DNA of 64,000 nt, taken from contig CALAWP010000060.1 of the NCBI GenBank assembly GCA_937895345.1, positions 1 to 64,000 of the forward strand. The letters are read 5' to 3'. Under the pieces are notes generated by a model. That model was not told where the DNA came from. It worked only from the letters and a program-made list of their open reading frames with translations, and did no database searches. The stretch comes from an uncultured Paenibacillus sp. (GTDB taxonomy: Bacteria > Bacillota > Bacilli > Paenibacillales > Paenibacillaceae). The first letter of the stretch is position 1. The number at the start of each line of letters is the position of its first letter. The translations under genes were made by a program, and so were the position numbers. This document shows positions 50,224 to 59,048 of this stretch, in pieces.

Positions 50224-50251
50224 AAGCGGTTCTCATGCGCGGGAACCGCTT
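50224..50251 (+). other. Hairpin in the mraY-murD gap
   Basis: AAGCGGTTC and GAACCGCTT form a 9-pair stem with an 11-base loop, 27 bases before murD. There is no T-tract, so it is more likely a stability or processing element than a terminator. Confidence 0.45.
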
Positions 50252-50278
50252 CATGCGTCCATAGAAAGGGCTGTCAAT

Positions 50279-51727
50279 ATGAATCATCCGTCAACTTACA
50301 AAGGCCGGCGCGTCGTCGTGCTCGGTCTGGCCAGAAGCGGCGTCAGCGTCGCCAGGCTGTTTCATCGGCTGGGGGCCGACGTCGTCGTCAACGACAGGAA
50401 GGAGCGGGAGGCGTGTCCCGAAGCGGACGAGTTGTCCGCCCTCGGCATCCCCGTTCTTTGCGGCGGCCATCCCGACGATCTCGTAGACGCCGATACGGCG
50501 CTGCTGGTCAAAAATCCGGGCATTCCGTACAGCGCTCCGCCGGTCAAAGCGGCGCTGGAGCTGGGCGTCGAGGTGGTGACGGAAGTCGAAGCGGCTTACT
50601 GGCTGTCCCCCGCGCCGATTATCGGAATTACGGGATCCAACGGCAAGACGACGACGACGACGCTGATCGGCGAGCTGCTGTCCGCGGCGGGCATGAAGCC
50701 GATCGTGGCGGGCAATATCGGTTTGCCGATGTGCGACGCGGTGACGGACGCGGCGGCGGACAACTGGATCGTCGCCGAGCTGAGCAGCTTCCAGCTGAAA
50801 GGAACTTCGGCGTTCCGGCCGCGCATCGCGCTGCTGCTCAATCTGTTCGAGACGCATCTCGACTATCACGGCGGCATGGACGATTACGCCGCTTCGAAGG
50901 CGAAGCTGTTCGCCAACCAAACGGAAGACGACGTTGCGGTGCTCAACTGGGACGACCCGTTCTCGCGGTCGATGGCGGGCAAGATCCGCAGCCGGACGCT
51001 GCCCTTTTCGTTATACGAAACGCTTGAGGAAGGCGTCTTCCTCGATCCGCCCTTGTCCAGAGAGGAGGAAGGGGAGGAGAGAGCGTCCGTCCGCCGCATG
51101 ATCGTATGCCGCGTGCCGGGCAGCGCCGAAGCGGCTGCGGCGGCCGTCCCCGTCATCCCTCTGGACGAGCTCGGCATCCCGGGACGCCATAATGCGGCCA
51201 ACGCCCTCGCGGCGATCGCGGCGGCGGCCGCCGCCGGAGCCGATCCGGCCGGCCTCGCCGGCACGCTCGCTTCGTTCAAGGGCGTGGAGCATCGGCTCGA
51301 ATTCGTTTGCGAACGGAACGGCGTCAAATTTTACAACGATTCCAAAGCGACGAACCCGGCCGCCACGACGATGTCCGTCCGCTCGCTTCCAAAGCCGGTC
51401 GTTCTGATCGCCGGCGGGCTTGACCGGGGCTCCGACTATATGGAGCTGCTGCCGCTGTTCAAGAGCCGAGTGAAGGCGCTTGTCGCGCTGGGCGAGACGC
51501 GTGGCAAGCTGGCGGGCGTCGCCGCGCTTGCGGGTTTAACGGCCGTCGAAACGGTCGAACCTGAGGAGGACGCCGATCAAACGCTGGAGCGGGCCGTCAG
51601 GGCCGCAGCGCGGCTCGCCGGACCCGGAGACTTCATCCTGCTGTCGCCCGCCTGCGCGAGCTGGGACATGTTCTCGTCCTATGAACAACGGGGAAGCATT
51701 TTTAAAAGATCGGCGCATACCTTGTAA
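50279..51727 (+). CDS. murD: UDP-MurNAc-L-alanine:D-glutamate ligase MurD
   Basis: A 482-residue ligase adding D-glutamate to UDP-MurNAc-L-Ala. The N-terminal substrate-binding fold (VVVLGLARSGVSVARLF), ATP loop GITGSNGKTTTTT near 118, NIGLPMCDAV near 143, FETHLDYHGG near 190 and NDSKATNPAATT near 355 support the call. AAAGGG lies about 9 bases before ATG 50279. A Glu-rich insertion (about 260-272, SREEEGEERAS) is mildly unusual. The stop codon lies inside a hairpin. Confidence 0.95.
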   Translation: MNHPSTYKGRRVVVLGLARSGVSVARLFHRLGADVVVNDRKEREACPEADELSALGIPVLCGGHPDDLVDADTALLVKNPGIPYSAPPVKAALELGVEVVTEVEAAYWLSPAPIIGITGSNGKTTTTTLIGELLSAAGMKPIVAGNIGLPMCDAVTDAAADNWIVAELSSFQLKGTSAFRPRIALLLNLFETHLDYHGGMDDYAASKAKLFANQTEDDVAVLNWDDPFSRSMAGKIRSRTLPFSLYETLEEGVFLDPPLSREEEGEERASVRRMIVCRVPGSAEAAAAAVPVIPLDELGIPGRHNAANALAAIAAAAAAGADPAGLAGTLASFKGVEHRLEFVCERNGVKFYNDSKATNPAATTMSVRSLPKPVVLIAGGLDRGSDYMELLPLFKSRVKALVALGETRGKLAGVAALAGLTAVETVEPEEDADQTLERAVRAAARLAGPGDFILLSPACASWDMFSSYEQRGSIFKRSAHTL

Positions 51728-51750
51728 GTAGGGGGGTTGTCCCTACTTTC
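51726..51750 (+). terminator. Attenuator-like hairpin between murD and spoVE
   Basis: AAGTAGGG (51726-51733) and CCCTACTT (51741-51748) around a 7-base loop, followed by TC. The stem overlaps the murD stop codon. A partial terminator is possible; the T-tract is short. Confidence 0.4.
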
Positions 51751-51773
51751 GCAAGTGAAGAGGTGTGTACGCT

Positions 51774-52871
51774 ATGGCTAAAGCGCGGTCTGCCCCGGAT
51801 TTATGGCTGCTAGCCGCCATCGGCCTCATCCTGGCCATCGGTATCGTAATGGTGTACAGCGCCAGCGCTGTGCTTGCCTTTCATGAATTCGGAGACCGCT
51901 TCTATTACGTTAAGCGGCAGATGCTGTTTGCCGTGCTGGGTGCGGTTGCGTTACTATTTACTATGAACATGCATTATTCGGTATGGAAAAGATGGGCGCC
52001 CGCCGCTCTGATCGTCTGCTTCGGGCTGCTCGTCATCGTGCTTATACCGGGCGTCGGCGTCGTTCGCGGCGGGGCGCGCAGCTGGCTGGGCATCAGTTCC
52101 TTCGGCATTCAGCCTTCGGAATTTATGAAGCTGGCCATGGTGCTCTTTTTGGCCAAATGGCTGTCGGACAAGCAAACCGCCATTACGCAGTTCGCCAAAG
52201 GGCTGCTGCCGCCTCTCGGCCTCGTCGGCCTCGCCTTCGGCCTGATCATGCTTCAGCCCGATCTGGGCACCGGCTCGGTCATGGTAGGCGCTTCGCTGCT
52301 GCTCATCTTTACGGCCGGCGCCAGACTGGCGCACCTGGGGGCGCTCGCGCTGGTCGGACTGCTCGGGCTGGTCGGCCTCATTCTGGCCGCGCCGTACCGG
52401 CTGGACCGCATCACGTATTTTTTGGACCCGTGGGCCGATCCGCTGGGCGGCGGGTATCAAATCATTCAATCGCTGTTTGCGATCGGACCGGGAGGGCTGG
52501 TCGGGCTAGGTCTCGGCATGAGCCGGCAAAAGTACAGCTATTTGCCGGAGCCGCAAACGGACTTTATTTTTTCCATATTGGCGGAGGAGCTCGGCTTTAT
52601 CGGAGGCTCGGCGCTGATTCTGCTGTTTTTGGTCGTCGTGTGGCGGGGAATCCGGACGGCGGCGTCCGCGCCCGATACGTTCGGAAGCTTGCTTGCCGTC
52701 GGCATTACGGGCATCATCGGCGTGCAGGTGCTGATCAATATCGGCGTCGTCATCGGCATGATGCCGGTCACCGGCATTACGCTGCCGCTCGTCAGCTACG
52801 GCGGCTCCTCGCTGACGCTGCTGCTGACGGCGCTCGGCATCTTACTTAACATATCCCGCTATTCGCGGTAA
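51774..52871 (+). CDS. spoVE: SEDS glycosyltransferase SpoVE/FtsW
   Basis: A 365-residue SEDS-family membrane protein with about ten helices, which polymerises lipid II with a cognate class B PBP. Family features are VMVYSASAVLA near 27, WLGISSFGIQPSEFMKLAMVLFLAKWL near 104, LLQPDLGTG-like MLQPDLGTGSVM near 160, YQIIQSLFAIGPGGLVGLGLGMSRQKYSYLPEPQTDFIFSILAEELGF near 220-265 and LPLVSYGGSSL near 340. SpoVE against FtsW cannot be separated by sequence alone; the location after murD and near spoVD favours SpoVE. ATG 51774 is preferred to GTG 51765, which lies within GAAGAGGTG. Confidence 0.88.
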   Translation: MAKARSAPDLWLLAAIGLILAIGIVMVYSASAVLAFHEFGDRFYYVKRQMLFAVLGAVALLFTMNMHYSVWKRWAPAALIVCFGLLVIVLIPGVGVVRGGARSWLGISSFGIQPSEFMKLAMVLFLAKWLSDKQTAITQFAKGLLPPLGLVGLAFGLIMLQPDLGTGSVMVGASLLLIFTAGARLAHLGALALVGLLGLVGLILAAPYRLDRITYFLDPWADPLGGGYQIIQSLFAIGPGGLVGLGLGMSRQKYSYLPEPQTDFIFSILAEELGFIGGSALILLFLVVVWRGIRTAASAPDTFGSLLAVGITGIIGVQVLINIGVVIGMMPVTGITLPLVSYGGSSLTLLLTALGILLNISRYSR

Positions 52872-53063
52872 CGCAGGCTGACGCAGCCCCGGCCGTGCCC
52901 TTGGGGGCTCGGACCGGGGCGTCTGGGCGATTGTCACACAACCGCCGATGGGGGCATAAGATACTCTATATTCGCGACCATCACACCCGGCAGGGATCTC
53001 TCACCCGGACGCCGCGGTTGCGGCGGCCAGCGTCAGCCCCGGCACGAAAGGAGGAATTGCGCA
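52872..53063 (+). other. Structured 192-base gap where murG is expected
   Basis: No gene is visible. A strong hairpin at 52881-52922 has an outer stem of ACGC(AG)CCCCGG against CCGGGGCGT and an inner stem of CCGTGCCC against GGGCTCGG. A smaller GCCGC-GGTT-GCGGC hairpin follows at 53011-53024. There is no T-tract. AAAGGAGGAATT before murB is the only clear expression signal. Confidence 0.6.
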
Positions 53064-53969
53064 ATGAAAGCATTTATAGCGGACGCGGAGCAGGCGCAGC
53101 TCGGGGAACTGCTCTATGGCGAACCGCTTTCGAAACATACGACATGGAAAATCGGCGGACCGGCGGATCTGCTGATCCTCCCCAAAGGCAAAGAGGAGCT
53201 GACGGCTGCGGTGAAGCTGCTGAACAAGCATGGCATTCCGTGGATGATCTTGGGACGAGGCTCCAATATGCTCGTCAGCGACAAGGGCGTCCGCGGCGCC
53301 GTCATCAAGCCGGCCGGAAGCCTCGATTTTGTGCGCTTCGAGGGAACGACCGTTACGGCGGGCGCTTGCTACTCGTTCATCAAGCTGTCCATCATGGCAG
53401 GCAAGCAAGGTTTGACCGGGCTGGAATTCGCGGGGGGAATTCCGGGGACGGTCGGCGGAGCGGTCTACATGAATGCGGGAGCTCTCGGGTCGGATGTGTC
53501 GCGTATTTTCAAGTCTGCCGACATTGTACTGGAAACAGGGGAATTGGTCCGCTACGATCGGAACGACATGCATTTCTCATACCGTCATTCCGTTTTGCAG
53601 GAACGAAAGGGAGTCGTGCTGGAAGCCAGCTTCGAGCTGGCCGAAGGTGACCGGATGGAAATTGCGTCGGCGATGGCTTCGTACAAGGAGCGGAGGTTGA
53701 GAACGCAGCCGCTGCAAATGGCCAGCGCGGGCAGCGTGTTCCGCAATCCGGAAGGCGATTACGCCGCCAGGCTGATTCAAGAGGCGGGGCTCAAGGGATT
53801 CCGTATCGGGGGAGCGCAAGTGTCTGAACAACACGCCAATTTTATTGTAAACACCGGGCAAGCGACAGCTAGAGATGTTCTCGCCCTCATAGCCCATATT
53901 CAAAGCGCCGTGGAAGAGCGAAACGGCGTCCGGCTCGTGCCGGAAGTATTGGTGGTGGGCGAGCGGTAA
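53064..53969 (+). CDS. murB: UDP-N-acetylenolpyruvoylglucosamine reductase MurB
   Basis: A 301-residue FAD enzyme that reduces enolpyruvyl-UDP-GlcNAc to UDP-MurNAc. HTTWKIGGPADLLILP near 25, LGRGSNMLVSDKGVRG near 63, GLEFAGGIPGTVGGAVYMNAGA near 118, catalytic Ser224 in SAGSVFRNP and the late VPEV Glu fit the shorter type II enzyme usual in Firmicutes. AAAGGAGGAATT lies 8 bases before ATG 53064. Confidence 0.95.
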   Translation: MKAFIADAEQAQLGELLYGEPLSKHTTWKIGGPADLLILPKGKEELTAAVKLLNKHGIPWMILGRGSNMLVSDKGVRGAVIKPAGSLDFVRFEGTTVTAGACYSFIKLSIMAGKQGLTGLEFAGGIPGTVGGAVYMNAGALGSDVSRIFKSADIVLETGELVRYDRNDMHFSYRHSVLQERKGVVLEASFELAEGDRMEIASAMASYKERRLRTQPLQMASAGSVFRNPEGDYAARLIQEAGLKGFRIGGAQVSEQHANFIVNTGQATARDVLALIAHIQSAVEERNGVRLVPEVLVVGER

Positions 53970-53984
53970 TTCGGAGGTGATACA

Positions 53985-55265
53985 TTGGACAAATTGGTGA
54001 TTGAAGGCGGGAAACCACTCTCAGGAACCATAGTTATCCAAGGAGCGAAAAATGCCGCCTTGCCGATATTGGCCGCCAGCATGCTGGCCAAAGGCACGAC
54101 GACAATCGACAGCGTGCCTCATCTGCTCGATATCGAAGTCATGCTTAACATTTTGTGCGAATTAGGATGCCGGGCCGAACACAAGGGCGAAACCGTTGTG
54201 CTGGATACCGCCGCCGCCTCGACGTCCCACGTGCCGGAGGCGCTGATGAAGCAAATGCGCTCCTCCATTTTTTTGATGGGACCCCTGTTGGCCCGCTTTG
54301 GGGAAGCGCAAGTGTATCAGCCGGGCGGATGCGCCATCGGCGAACGGAAGATCGACCTGCATCTGCAAGGGCTTCAAGCGCTGGGCGCCTCCATCGAGGA
54401 GACCGGCAACCGGATCATATGCCGAGCCGACAAGCTGTGCGGGGCCGACATCTACTTGAGCTTTCCTAGCGTCGGCGCCACGGAAAACATTATGATGGCC
54501 GCAGTGCTGGCGGAAGGACGGACGACGATCAGCAATGCGGCGCGCGAGCCGGAAATCCAGGATTTGCAGCGCTTTCTCAATCAGATGGGCGCCAAAATTA
54601 TGGGCGCCGGCACCGATACGATTACGGTCGACGGCGTCAAGGAACTGACGCCGTGCCGATACCGCATCATTCCGGACCGGATCGTAACGGGAACGATGAT
54701 GGTGGCGGCTGCGGCGACGCGCGGCCATGTCACTCTTCAAAATACCGAGCCTGCCCATCTGTCCTCTCTCATACACGTTCTGCGCCGCGCAGGTGTTCAA
54801 ATCGCCGTGGACGGTGATATAATTAAAGTTGGCGGAAGCGCCAGGCCCAAGGCGGTGGAGCGCATTGTCACGTCTCCTTATCCCGCTTTTCCCACCGATC
54901 TGCAATCGCAGGTGATGGTGCTGCTGGCGCTGGCGGACGGCGTGAGCATCATGAAGGAAACGATCTTCGAGGGCCGGCTGAAGCATGTGGGCGAATTGTC
55001 CCGCATGGGGGCCGATATACGGGTCGACATGAATGCCGCGTTCATCAGGGGAGTTCCCCGGCTGTACGGCGCCACCGTCGAAGCGACCGACCTGCGGGCG
55101 GGAGCCGCGCTGGTCATCGCGGGGCTCGCGGCGCAAGGCCGAACCGTCGTGGAACAAATTCATCATATCGACCGCGGCTACGAGCAGATCGAAACGCTGC
55201 TTTCCAGGCTTGGAGCCCGCATATTCAGATTTACGCCAGTGTCGAATAAAGAATCGTATGCTTAG
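53985..55265 (+). CDS. murA: UDP-GlcNAc 1-carboxyvinyltransferase MurA
   Basis: A 426-residue enzyme that transfers enolpyruvate to UDP-GlcNAc, the committed step of peptidoglycan synthesis and the fosfomycin target. IQGAKNAALPILAAS has the active-site Lys22-Asn23, and Cys116 in QPGGCAIGERKID is the fosfomycin-modified cysteine. The start is TTG 53985 behind GGAGGTGATACA. Firmicutes usually have two murA paralogues; only one is in the window. Confidence 0.96.
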   Translation: MDKLVIEGGKPLSGTIVIQGAKNAALPILAASMLAKGTTTIDSVPHLLDIEVMLNILCELGCRAEHKGETVVLDTAAASTSHVPEALMKQMRSSIFLMGPLLARFGEAQVYQPGGCAIGERKIDLHLQGLQALGASIEETGNRIICRADKLCGADIYLSFPSVGATENIMMAAVLAEGRTTISNAAREPEIQDLQRFLNQMGAKIMGAGTDTITVDGVKELTPCRYRIIPDRIVTGTMMVAAAATRGHVTLQNTEPAHLSSLIHVLRRAGVQIAVDGDIIKVGGSARPKAVERIVTSPYPAFPTDLQSQVMVLLALADGVSIMKETIFEGRLKHVGELSRMGADIRVDMNAAFIRGVPRLYGATVEATDLRAGAALVIAGLAAQGRTVVEQIHHIDRGYEQIETLLSRLGARIFRFTPVSNKESYA

Positions 55266-55287
55266 CGCAAAGCAAGTTCGAAACGAA

Positions 55288-55336
55288 AGGCTTCCTCTCC
55301 CTGAAGGGATGGTATGCGAGGAAGCCTGCGTTTTAC
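55288..55336 (+). terminator. Possible attenuator between murA and divIB
   Basis: Perfect 10-base arms AGGCTTCCTC (55288-55297) and GAGGAAGCCT (55318-55327), then GCGTTTT. Partial termination would reduce divIB expression relative to murA. The T-tract is short. Confidence 0.5.
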
Positions 55337-55355
55337 GCGAAAAGAGGGACAAGCC

Positions 55356-56108
55356 ATGAGCACGCAGATGCCGGTGCTGAAGGAGCCCGCCAGCAAGCGC
55401 AAAAGCAACAAAAAGCTGCTTGCCGTACTGCTGCTGCTTTTTGTCGCGCTGCTGGCCGTGCTGTTTTTCAACTCATCCTTAAGCAAAATATCCGAAATCC
55501 GGGTTACCGGCGCCAACCTGGCGACGAACGGCGAAATCGCCCAAGCGGCGGGCGTGAAGGCGGGCGACGCCTTTTTCCAGACGGCTTCTTCGGCGATCGC
55601 GGAGCGGGTGGCCGAGCTGCCTCAAGTCGAGTCGGCCATCGTCGAAAAAGTATTTCCCGGCCTGGTGAAGATCGCCGTGCAGGAATATCCGGTCGTTGCT
55701 TTCGAGATCGGCAGCGAAGGAGAGCTGACGGCGCTGCTGGCGAACGGCACGGCCGTCAAGGAAGGCAACCGCGCCATTGCGCTGGCGGACAAGCCCGTCC
55801 TGACCGGCTGGGAGCCGAACGATCCGGTCAAGCTGGAGCTGACGAAGCAGCTGGCCCTTATTCCGGACAAGCAGCTGAGCGACCTGTCGGAAATATCGCC
55901 GATTCCGTCCAATGCGTATCCCGACCGGATCCGGATTTATACGAGAACGAAATTCGAGGTTGTGACGGCCGTTTCCGTGCTGACCGACAAGATCGAGAAG
56001 CTGAACGCCGTCGTCGAGACGCAGGCCCCCGGCAAAATTACGATGCTGCTTGCCGACACTTACGTTCCTTTTGAAAGGGAAGAGCTGGAAAATGTTGAAT
56101 CTGAGTAA
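55356..56108 (+). CDS. divIB: Cell division protein DivIB/FtsQ
   Basis: A 250-residue bitopic divisome protein. A basic head (KRKSNKK) precedes one membrane helix (about 22-40), then a POTRA domain (ISEIRVTGANLATNGEIAQAAGVKAGDAFFQ, VESAIVEKVFPGLVKIAVQEYPVVAF) and a beta domain. It forms a complex with FtsL and DivIC that regulates septal wall synthesis. ATG 55356 follows AGAGGGAC by 5 bases; a start at 55314 would lie in the preceding hairpin. Confidence 0.92.
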   Translation: MSTQMPVLKEPASKRKSNKKLLAVLLLLFVALLAVLFFNSSLSKISEIRVTGANLATNGEIAQAAGVKAGDAFFQTASSAIAERVAELPQVESAIVEKVFPGLVKIAVQEYPVVAFEIGSEGELTALLANGTAVKEGNRAIALADKPVLTGWEPNDPVKLELTKQLALIPDKQLSDLSEISPIPSNAYPDRIRIYTRTKFEVVTAVSVLTDKIEKLNAVVETQAPGKITMLLADTYVPFEREELENVESE

Positions 56109-56438
56109 AAAGATACTACTCAATGGCTTGAAAGAATGGTAGAATTTTAATGATATTCACCCTTTTTTGCTTCGCTCATCTTGCTGATCCCCATGGCCGG
56201 CGGGCGGCCGCTTTCGGGCTTCGCGGCCCGCGCTGCGGCGCGTTCGACACCAAAACAAAAGAATAATGAAAATTTTGTTGAAAAAAGAGGGAAAATATCA
56301 GAAGCGTTGAATAAGTAGAGAGGCTGAAGCAAAATCCGATCTCATTCTAAATATAAGAATGTATAAGTTATAGTCATGGTTATGCCTTATACCGTACTTA
56401 TATCACACTCATATTTATAGAAACGGAGGTGCCGCGAG
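56109..56438 (+). other. 330-base non-coding region upstream of ftsA
   Basis: This gap lies where B. subtilis has ylxW, ylxX and sbp. It begins with a GC-rich patch containing a GGCCGC...GCGGCC hairpin (56206-56228) and continues as a very AT-rich segment of about 150 bases. An inverted repeat CATTCT-N7-AGAATG is at 56343-56361. Several weak -10-like TATA boxes occur and probably serve ftsAZ, but none has a convincing -35. No ORF with a ribosome binding site was found. Confidence 0.6.
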
Positions 56439-57680
56439 TTGAGCAGCAATGACATTATCGTCAGTTTGGACATCGGTACGTCCAAGGTTCGTGCTATTAT
56501 TGGCGAAGTGAACAACGGAGCCATTAATATTATTGGAGTTGGATCTGCCGACTCGGAAGGTATTCGCAAGGGAGCTATCGTAGACATTGACCAGACCGTG
56601 CAGTCGATCCGCAATGCGGTGGAGCATGCGGAGCGCATGGTCGGCATCCAAATATCCGAGGTGTACGTAGGCATTCAGGGCAATCATATCGCCTTGCAAA
56701 CGAACCGGGGCGTCGTCGCCGTATCGAACGAGGACCGGGAGATCGGCGAGGAAGACATCGAACGGGTGCTGCAGGCCGCCAAGGTGGTGGCGCTCCCGCC
56801 CGAACGCGAAATTATCAATCTCGTGCCGAAGCAATATTTGGTGGACGGCCTGGAGGGCATTTCGGATCCGCGCGGCATGATCGGCGTCAGGCTGGAAGTG
56901 GAGGCTACGATCGTAACCGGAACGAAGACGGCCATACATAACTTGATGCGCTGCGTGGAAAAGGCGGGACTTCGCATCTCGGGCGTCATCTTGCTGTCGC
57001 TGGCGTCGGGCATGATGTCGCTGTCCAAGGACGAGAAGATGATCGGCACCGTGCTGGCGGATATCGGAGCGGGCTCGTGCACGATCGCCGTTTACGAGCA
57101 GGGCGGACTGGCCGCCGTGTCGACTTTGCCGATCGGCGGGGAATACGTCACGAACGATATTGCCTACGGCTTGCGCACGCAAGGCGATCAAGCCGAGAAA
57201 TTCAAGCTTAAATACGGCTGCGCCAATACAGCGGATGCGGCGGAGGACGTCAAGTTCAAAGTGACCCGCATGGGCAGCAATTTGGAGAAGGAGTTTTCCC
57301 AGCGGGATTTGGCCAGCATTATCGAACCCCGCATGGTCGAAATCTTCCACCTTATCCGTCAGGAAGTCCGACGGCTCGGCTACGGCGACAAAGTGAACGG
57401 CTACGTGCTGACCGGCGGCACCGTGTCGCTTCCCGGAACTCTTCCGCTCGCTCAGGCGGAGCTGGAAGCATCCGTGCGCATTGCGGTGCCGGACTACATC
57501 GGCGTGAAGGATCCCGCATACAGCAGCGGGGTGGGCATGATTCAATACGTTTCGAAATATATGGGCGCCCGGGGAACCGGCGCCGTCAAGAAAGCTCCAA
57601 GCCGCAAAGCGGGTCCCTCAGCTCCAACTAAACCCGGTATGTTTGAGCGGATCAAAAATATGTTTAACGAATTTATTTGA
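56439..57680 (+). CDS. ftsA: Cell division protein FtsA
   Basis: A 413-residue actin-fold ATPase that tethers FtsZ to the membrane. Phosphate-binding loops are VSLDIGTSKVRAIIGE near 8 and VLADIGAGSCTIAVY near 206, with VLTGGTVSLPG near 328. A positively charged linker leads to the C-terminal amphipathic membrane helix (GMFERIKNMFNEFI). The start is TTG 56439, 10 bases after GGAGGTG. ftsZ follows 17 bases downstream, so the two form a unit. Confidence 0.96.
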   Translation: MSSNDIIVSLDIGTSKVRAIIGEVNNGAINIIGVGSADSEGIRKGAIVDIDQTVQSIRNAVEHAERMVGIQISEVYVGIQGNHIALQTNRGVVAVSNEDREIGEEDIERVLQAAKVVALPPEREIINLVPKQYLVDGLEGISDPRGMIGVRLEVEATIVTGTKTAIHNLMRCVEKAGLRISGVILLSLASGMMSLSKDEKMIGTVLADIGAGSCTIAVYEQGGLAAVSTLPIGGEYVTNDIAYGLRTQGDQAEKFKLKYGCANTADAAEDVKFKVTRMGSNLEKEFSQRDLASIIEPRMVEIFHLIRQEVRRLGYGDKVNGYVLTGGTVSLPGTLPLAQAELEASVRIAVPDYIGVKDPAYSSGVGMIQYVSKYMGARGTGAVKKAPSRKAGPSAPTKPGMFERIKNMFNEFI

Positions 57681-57697
57681 CTGGGGGAAAATGAGAG

Positions 57698-58828
57698 ATG
57701 TTGGAATTCGATTTGGAGCTTGAACAGCTCGCGCAAATAAAAGTAATCGGAGTTGGCGGCGGCGGCAGCAACGCGGTCAACCGCATGATCGAAAACGGCG
57801 TCAAAGGCGTCGAGTTCATAACGGTGAATACGGACGCCCAAGCGCTTCATCTGGCCAAGTCCGAGCACAAGCTGCAGATCGGCGACAAGCTGACGAGAGG
57901 GCTCGGAGCGGGCGCGAATCCGGAAGTCGGCAAAAAGGCGGCGGAGGAATCCCGCGACCTGATCAGCAATCAGCTGAAAGGCTCCGACATGGTGTTCGTC
58001 ACCGCCGGCATGGGCGGAGGCACCGGCACGGGAGCCGCTCCGGTAATTGCGGAGATCGCGCGCGAATGCGGCGCGTTGACGGTCGGCGTCGTGACTCGTC
58101 CGTTTACGTTCGAAGGCCGCAAGCGTTCCGGACAGGCAGAGCTTGGCATCGAGGCGCTGAAGGAAAAGGTCGATACGCTGATTGTCATCCCGAACGACCG
58201 CTTGCTTGAAATCGTCGACAAAAAGACGCCGATGCTGGAGGCGTTCCGCGAGGCGGACAACGTGCTTCGCCAAGCGGTGCAAGGCATTTCCGACCTGATC
58301 GCCGTTCCCGGCCTGATCAACCTCGACTTTGCCGACGTGAAGACGATCATGACGGAGCGTGGCTCCGCCTTGATGGGCATCGGCGTCGCCACGGGCGAGA
58401 ACCGTGCGGCGGAGGCGGCCCGCAAAGCGATTATGAGTCCGCTGCTGGAAACGTCGATCGACGGCGCGCGCGGCGTCATCATGAACATTACGGGCGGCAG
58501 CAACCTGTCGCTGTACGAGGTGAACGAAGCGGCCGAAATCGTCATTTCCGCTTCCGATCCGGACGTGAACATGATTTTCGGCGCGATTATCGACGAGGAA
58601 TTGAAGGACGAAATTAAAGTAACCGTCATTGCAACGGGCTTCGAGTCGAAGGCGGCTTCGCTGCCGAACCGCCGCCCCGCGCAGCAATCGTCGTCAGCCG
58701 AGCAGCAGGAGTCGAGAACCGCGTCGACCGGCTCGACCAGCAACGTCAAGCCGTTCAGCGGCAACGTGTCCAGCGATCAGCTGGAAATCCCGGCATTTCT
58801 GCGCAAGCCTCCTCGCGGCGACAGATAA
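57698..58828 (+). CDS. ftsZ: Cell division protein FtsZ
   Basis: A 376-residue tubulin-fold GTPase that forms the division ring. IKVIGVGGGGSNAVNRMIE opens the GTP-binding domain, the tubulin signature is MGGGTGTGAAPV near 105, and NLDFADVKTIM near 207 is the T7 synergy loop. A Ser/Gln-rich linker ends in the conserved C-terminal peptide LEIPAFLRKPPR that binds FtsA and SepF. GGGGGAAAATGAGAG precedes ATG 57698. Confidence 0.98.
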   Translation: MLEFDLELEQLAQIKVIGVGGGGSNAVNRMIENGVKGVEFITVNTDAQALHLAKSEHKLQIGDKLTRGLGAGANPEVGKKAAEESRDLISNQLKGSDMVFVTAGMGGGTGTGAAPVIAEIARECGALTVGVVTRPFTFEGRKRSGQAELGIEALKEKVDTLIVIPNDRLLEIVDKKTPMLEAFREADNVLRQAVQGISDLIAVPGLINLDFADVKTIMTERGSALMGIGVATGENRAAEAARKAIMSPLLETSIDGARGVIMNITGGSNLSLYEVNEAAEIVISASDPDVNMIFGAIIDEELKDEIKVTVIATGFESKAASLPNRRPAQQSSSAEQQESRTASTGSTSNVKPFSGNVSSDQLEIPAFLRKPPRGDR

Positions 58829-58920
58829 GCGTCTGCGGATTACCGGCACTTTTTTCCATAATAACCGCTGTCGGCTTCCTCTTTGGGGGCGGCCATTACA
58901 GCAATCCTATCAATCAATCA

Positions 58921-58950
58921 AGCCTTTCCGGCATCGCCGGAGGGCTTTTT
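58921..58950 (+). terminator. Terminator after ftsZ
   Basis: AGCCTTTCCGGC pairs with GCCGGAGGGCT around a 3-base loop, followed by TTTTTATTTTATTTT. Confidence 0.8.
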
Positions 58951-59015
58951 ATTTTATTTTAGACCAAGAAGTGCTCTGCGGCTGCTGCTGTTTTTGAAGA
59001 TTTTTATTCATCCCC

Positions 59016-59023
59016 TCGACAAA
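59016..59023 (-). promoter_or_regulatory. Spo0A-type box upstream of spoIIGA
   Basis: TTTGTCGA on the minus strand (in context TTTTTTTGTCGAGG); the TGTCGAA core is matched at 6 of 7 positions. It lies 26 bases upstream of the -35 box. Confidence 0.6.
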
Positions 59024-59048
59024 AAAAGAGGGCTTATACCGTCATGAA

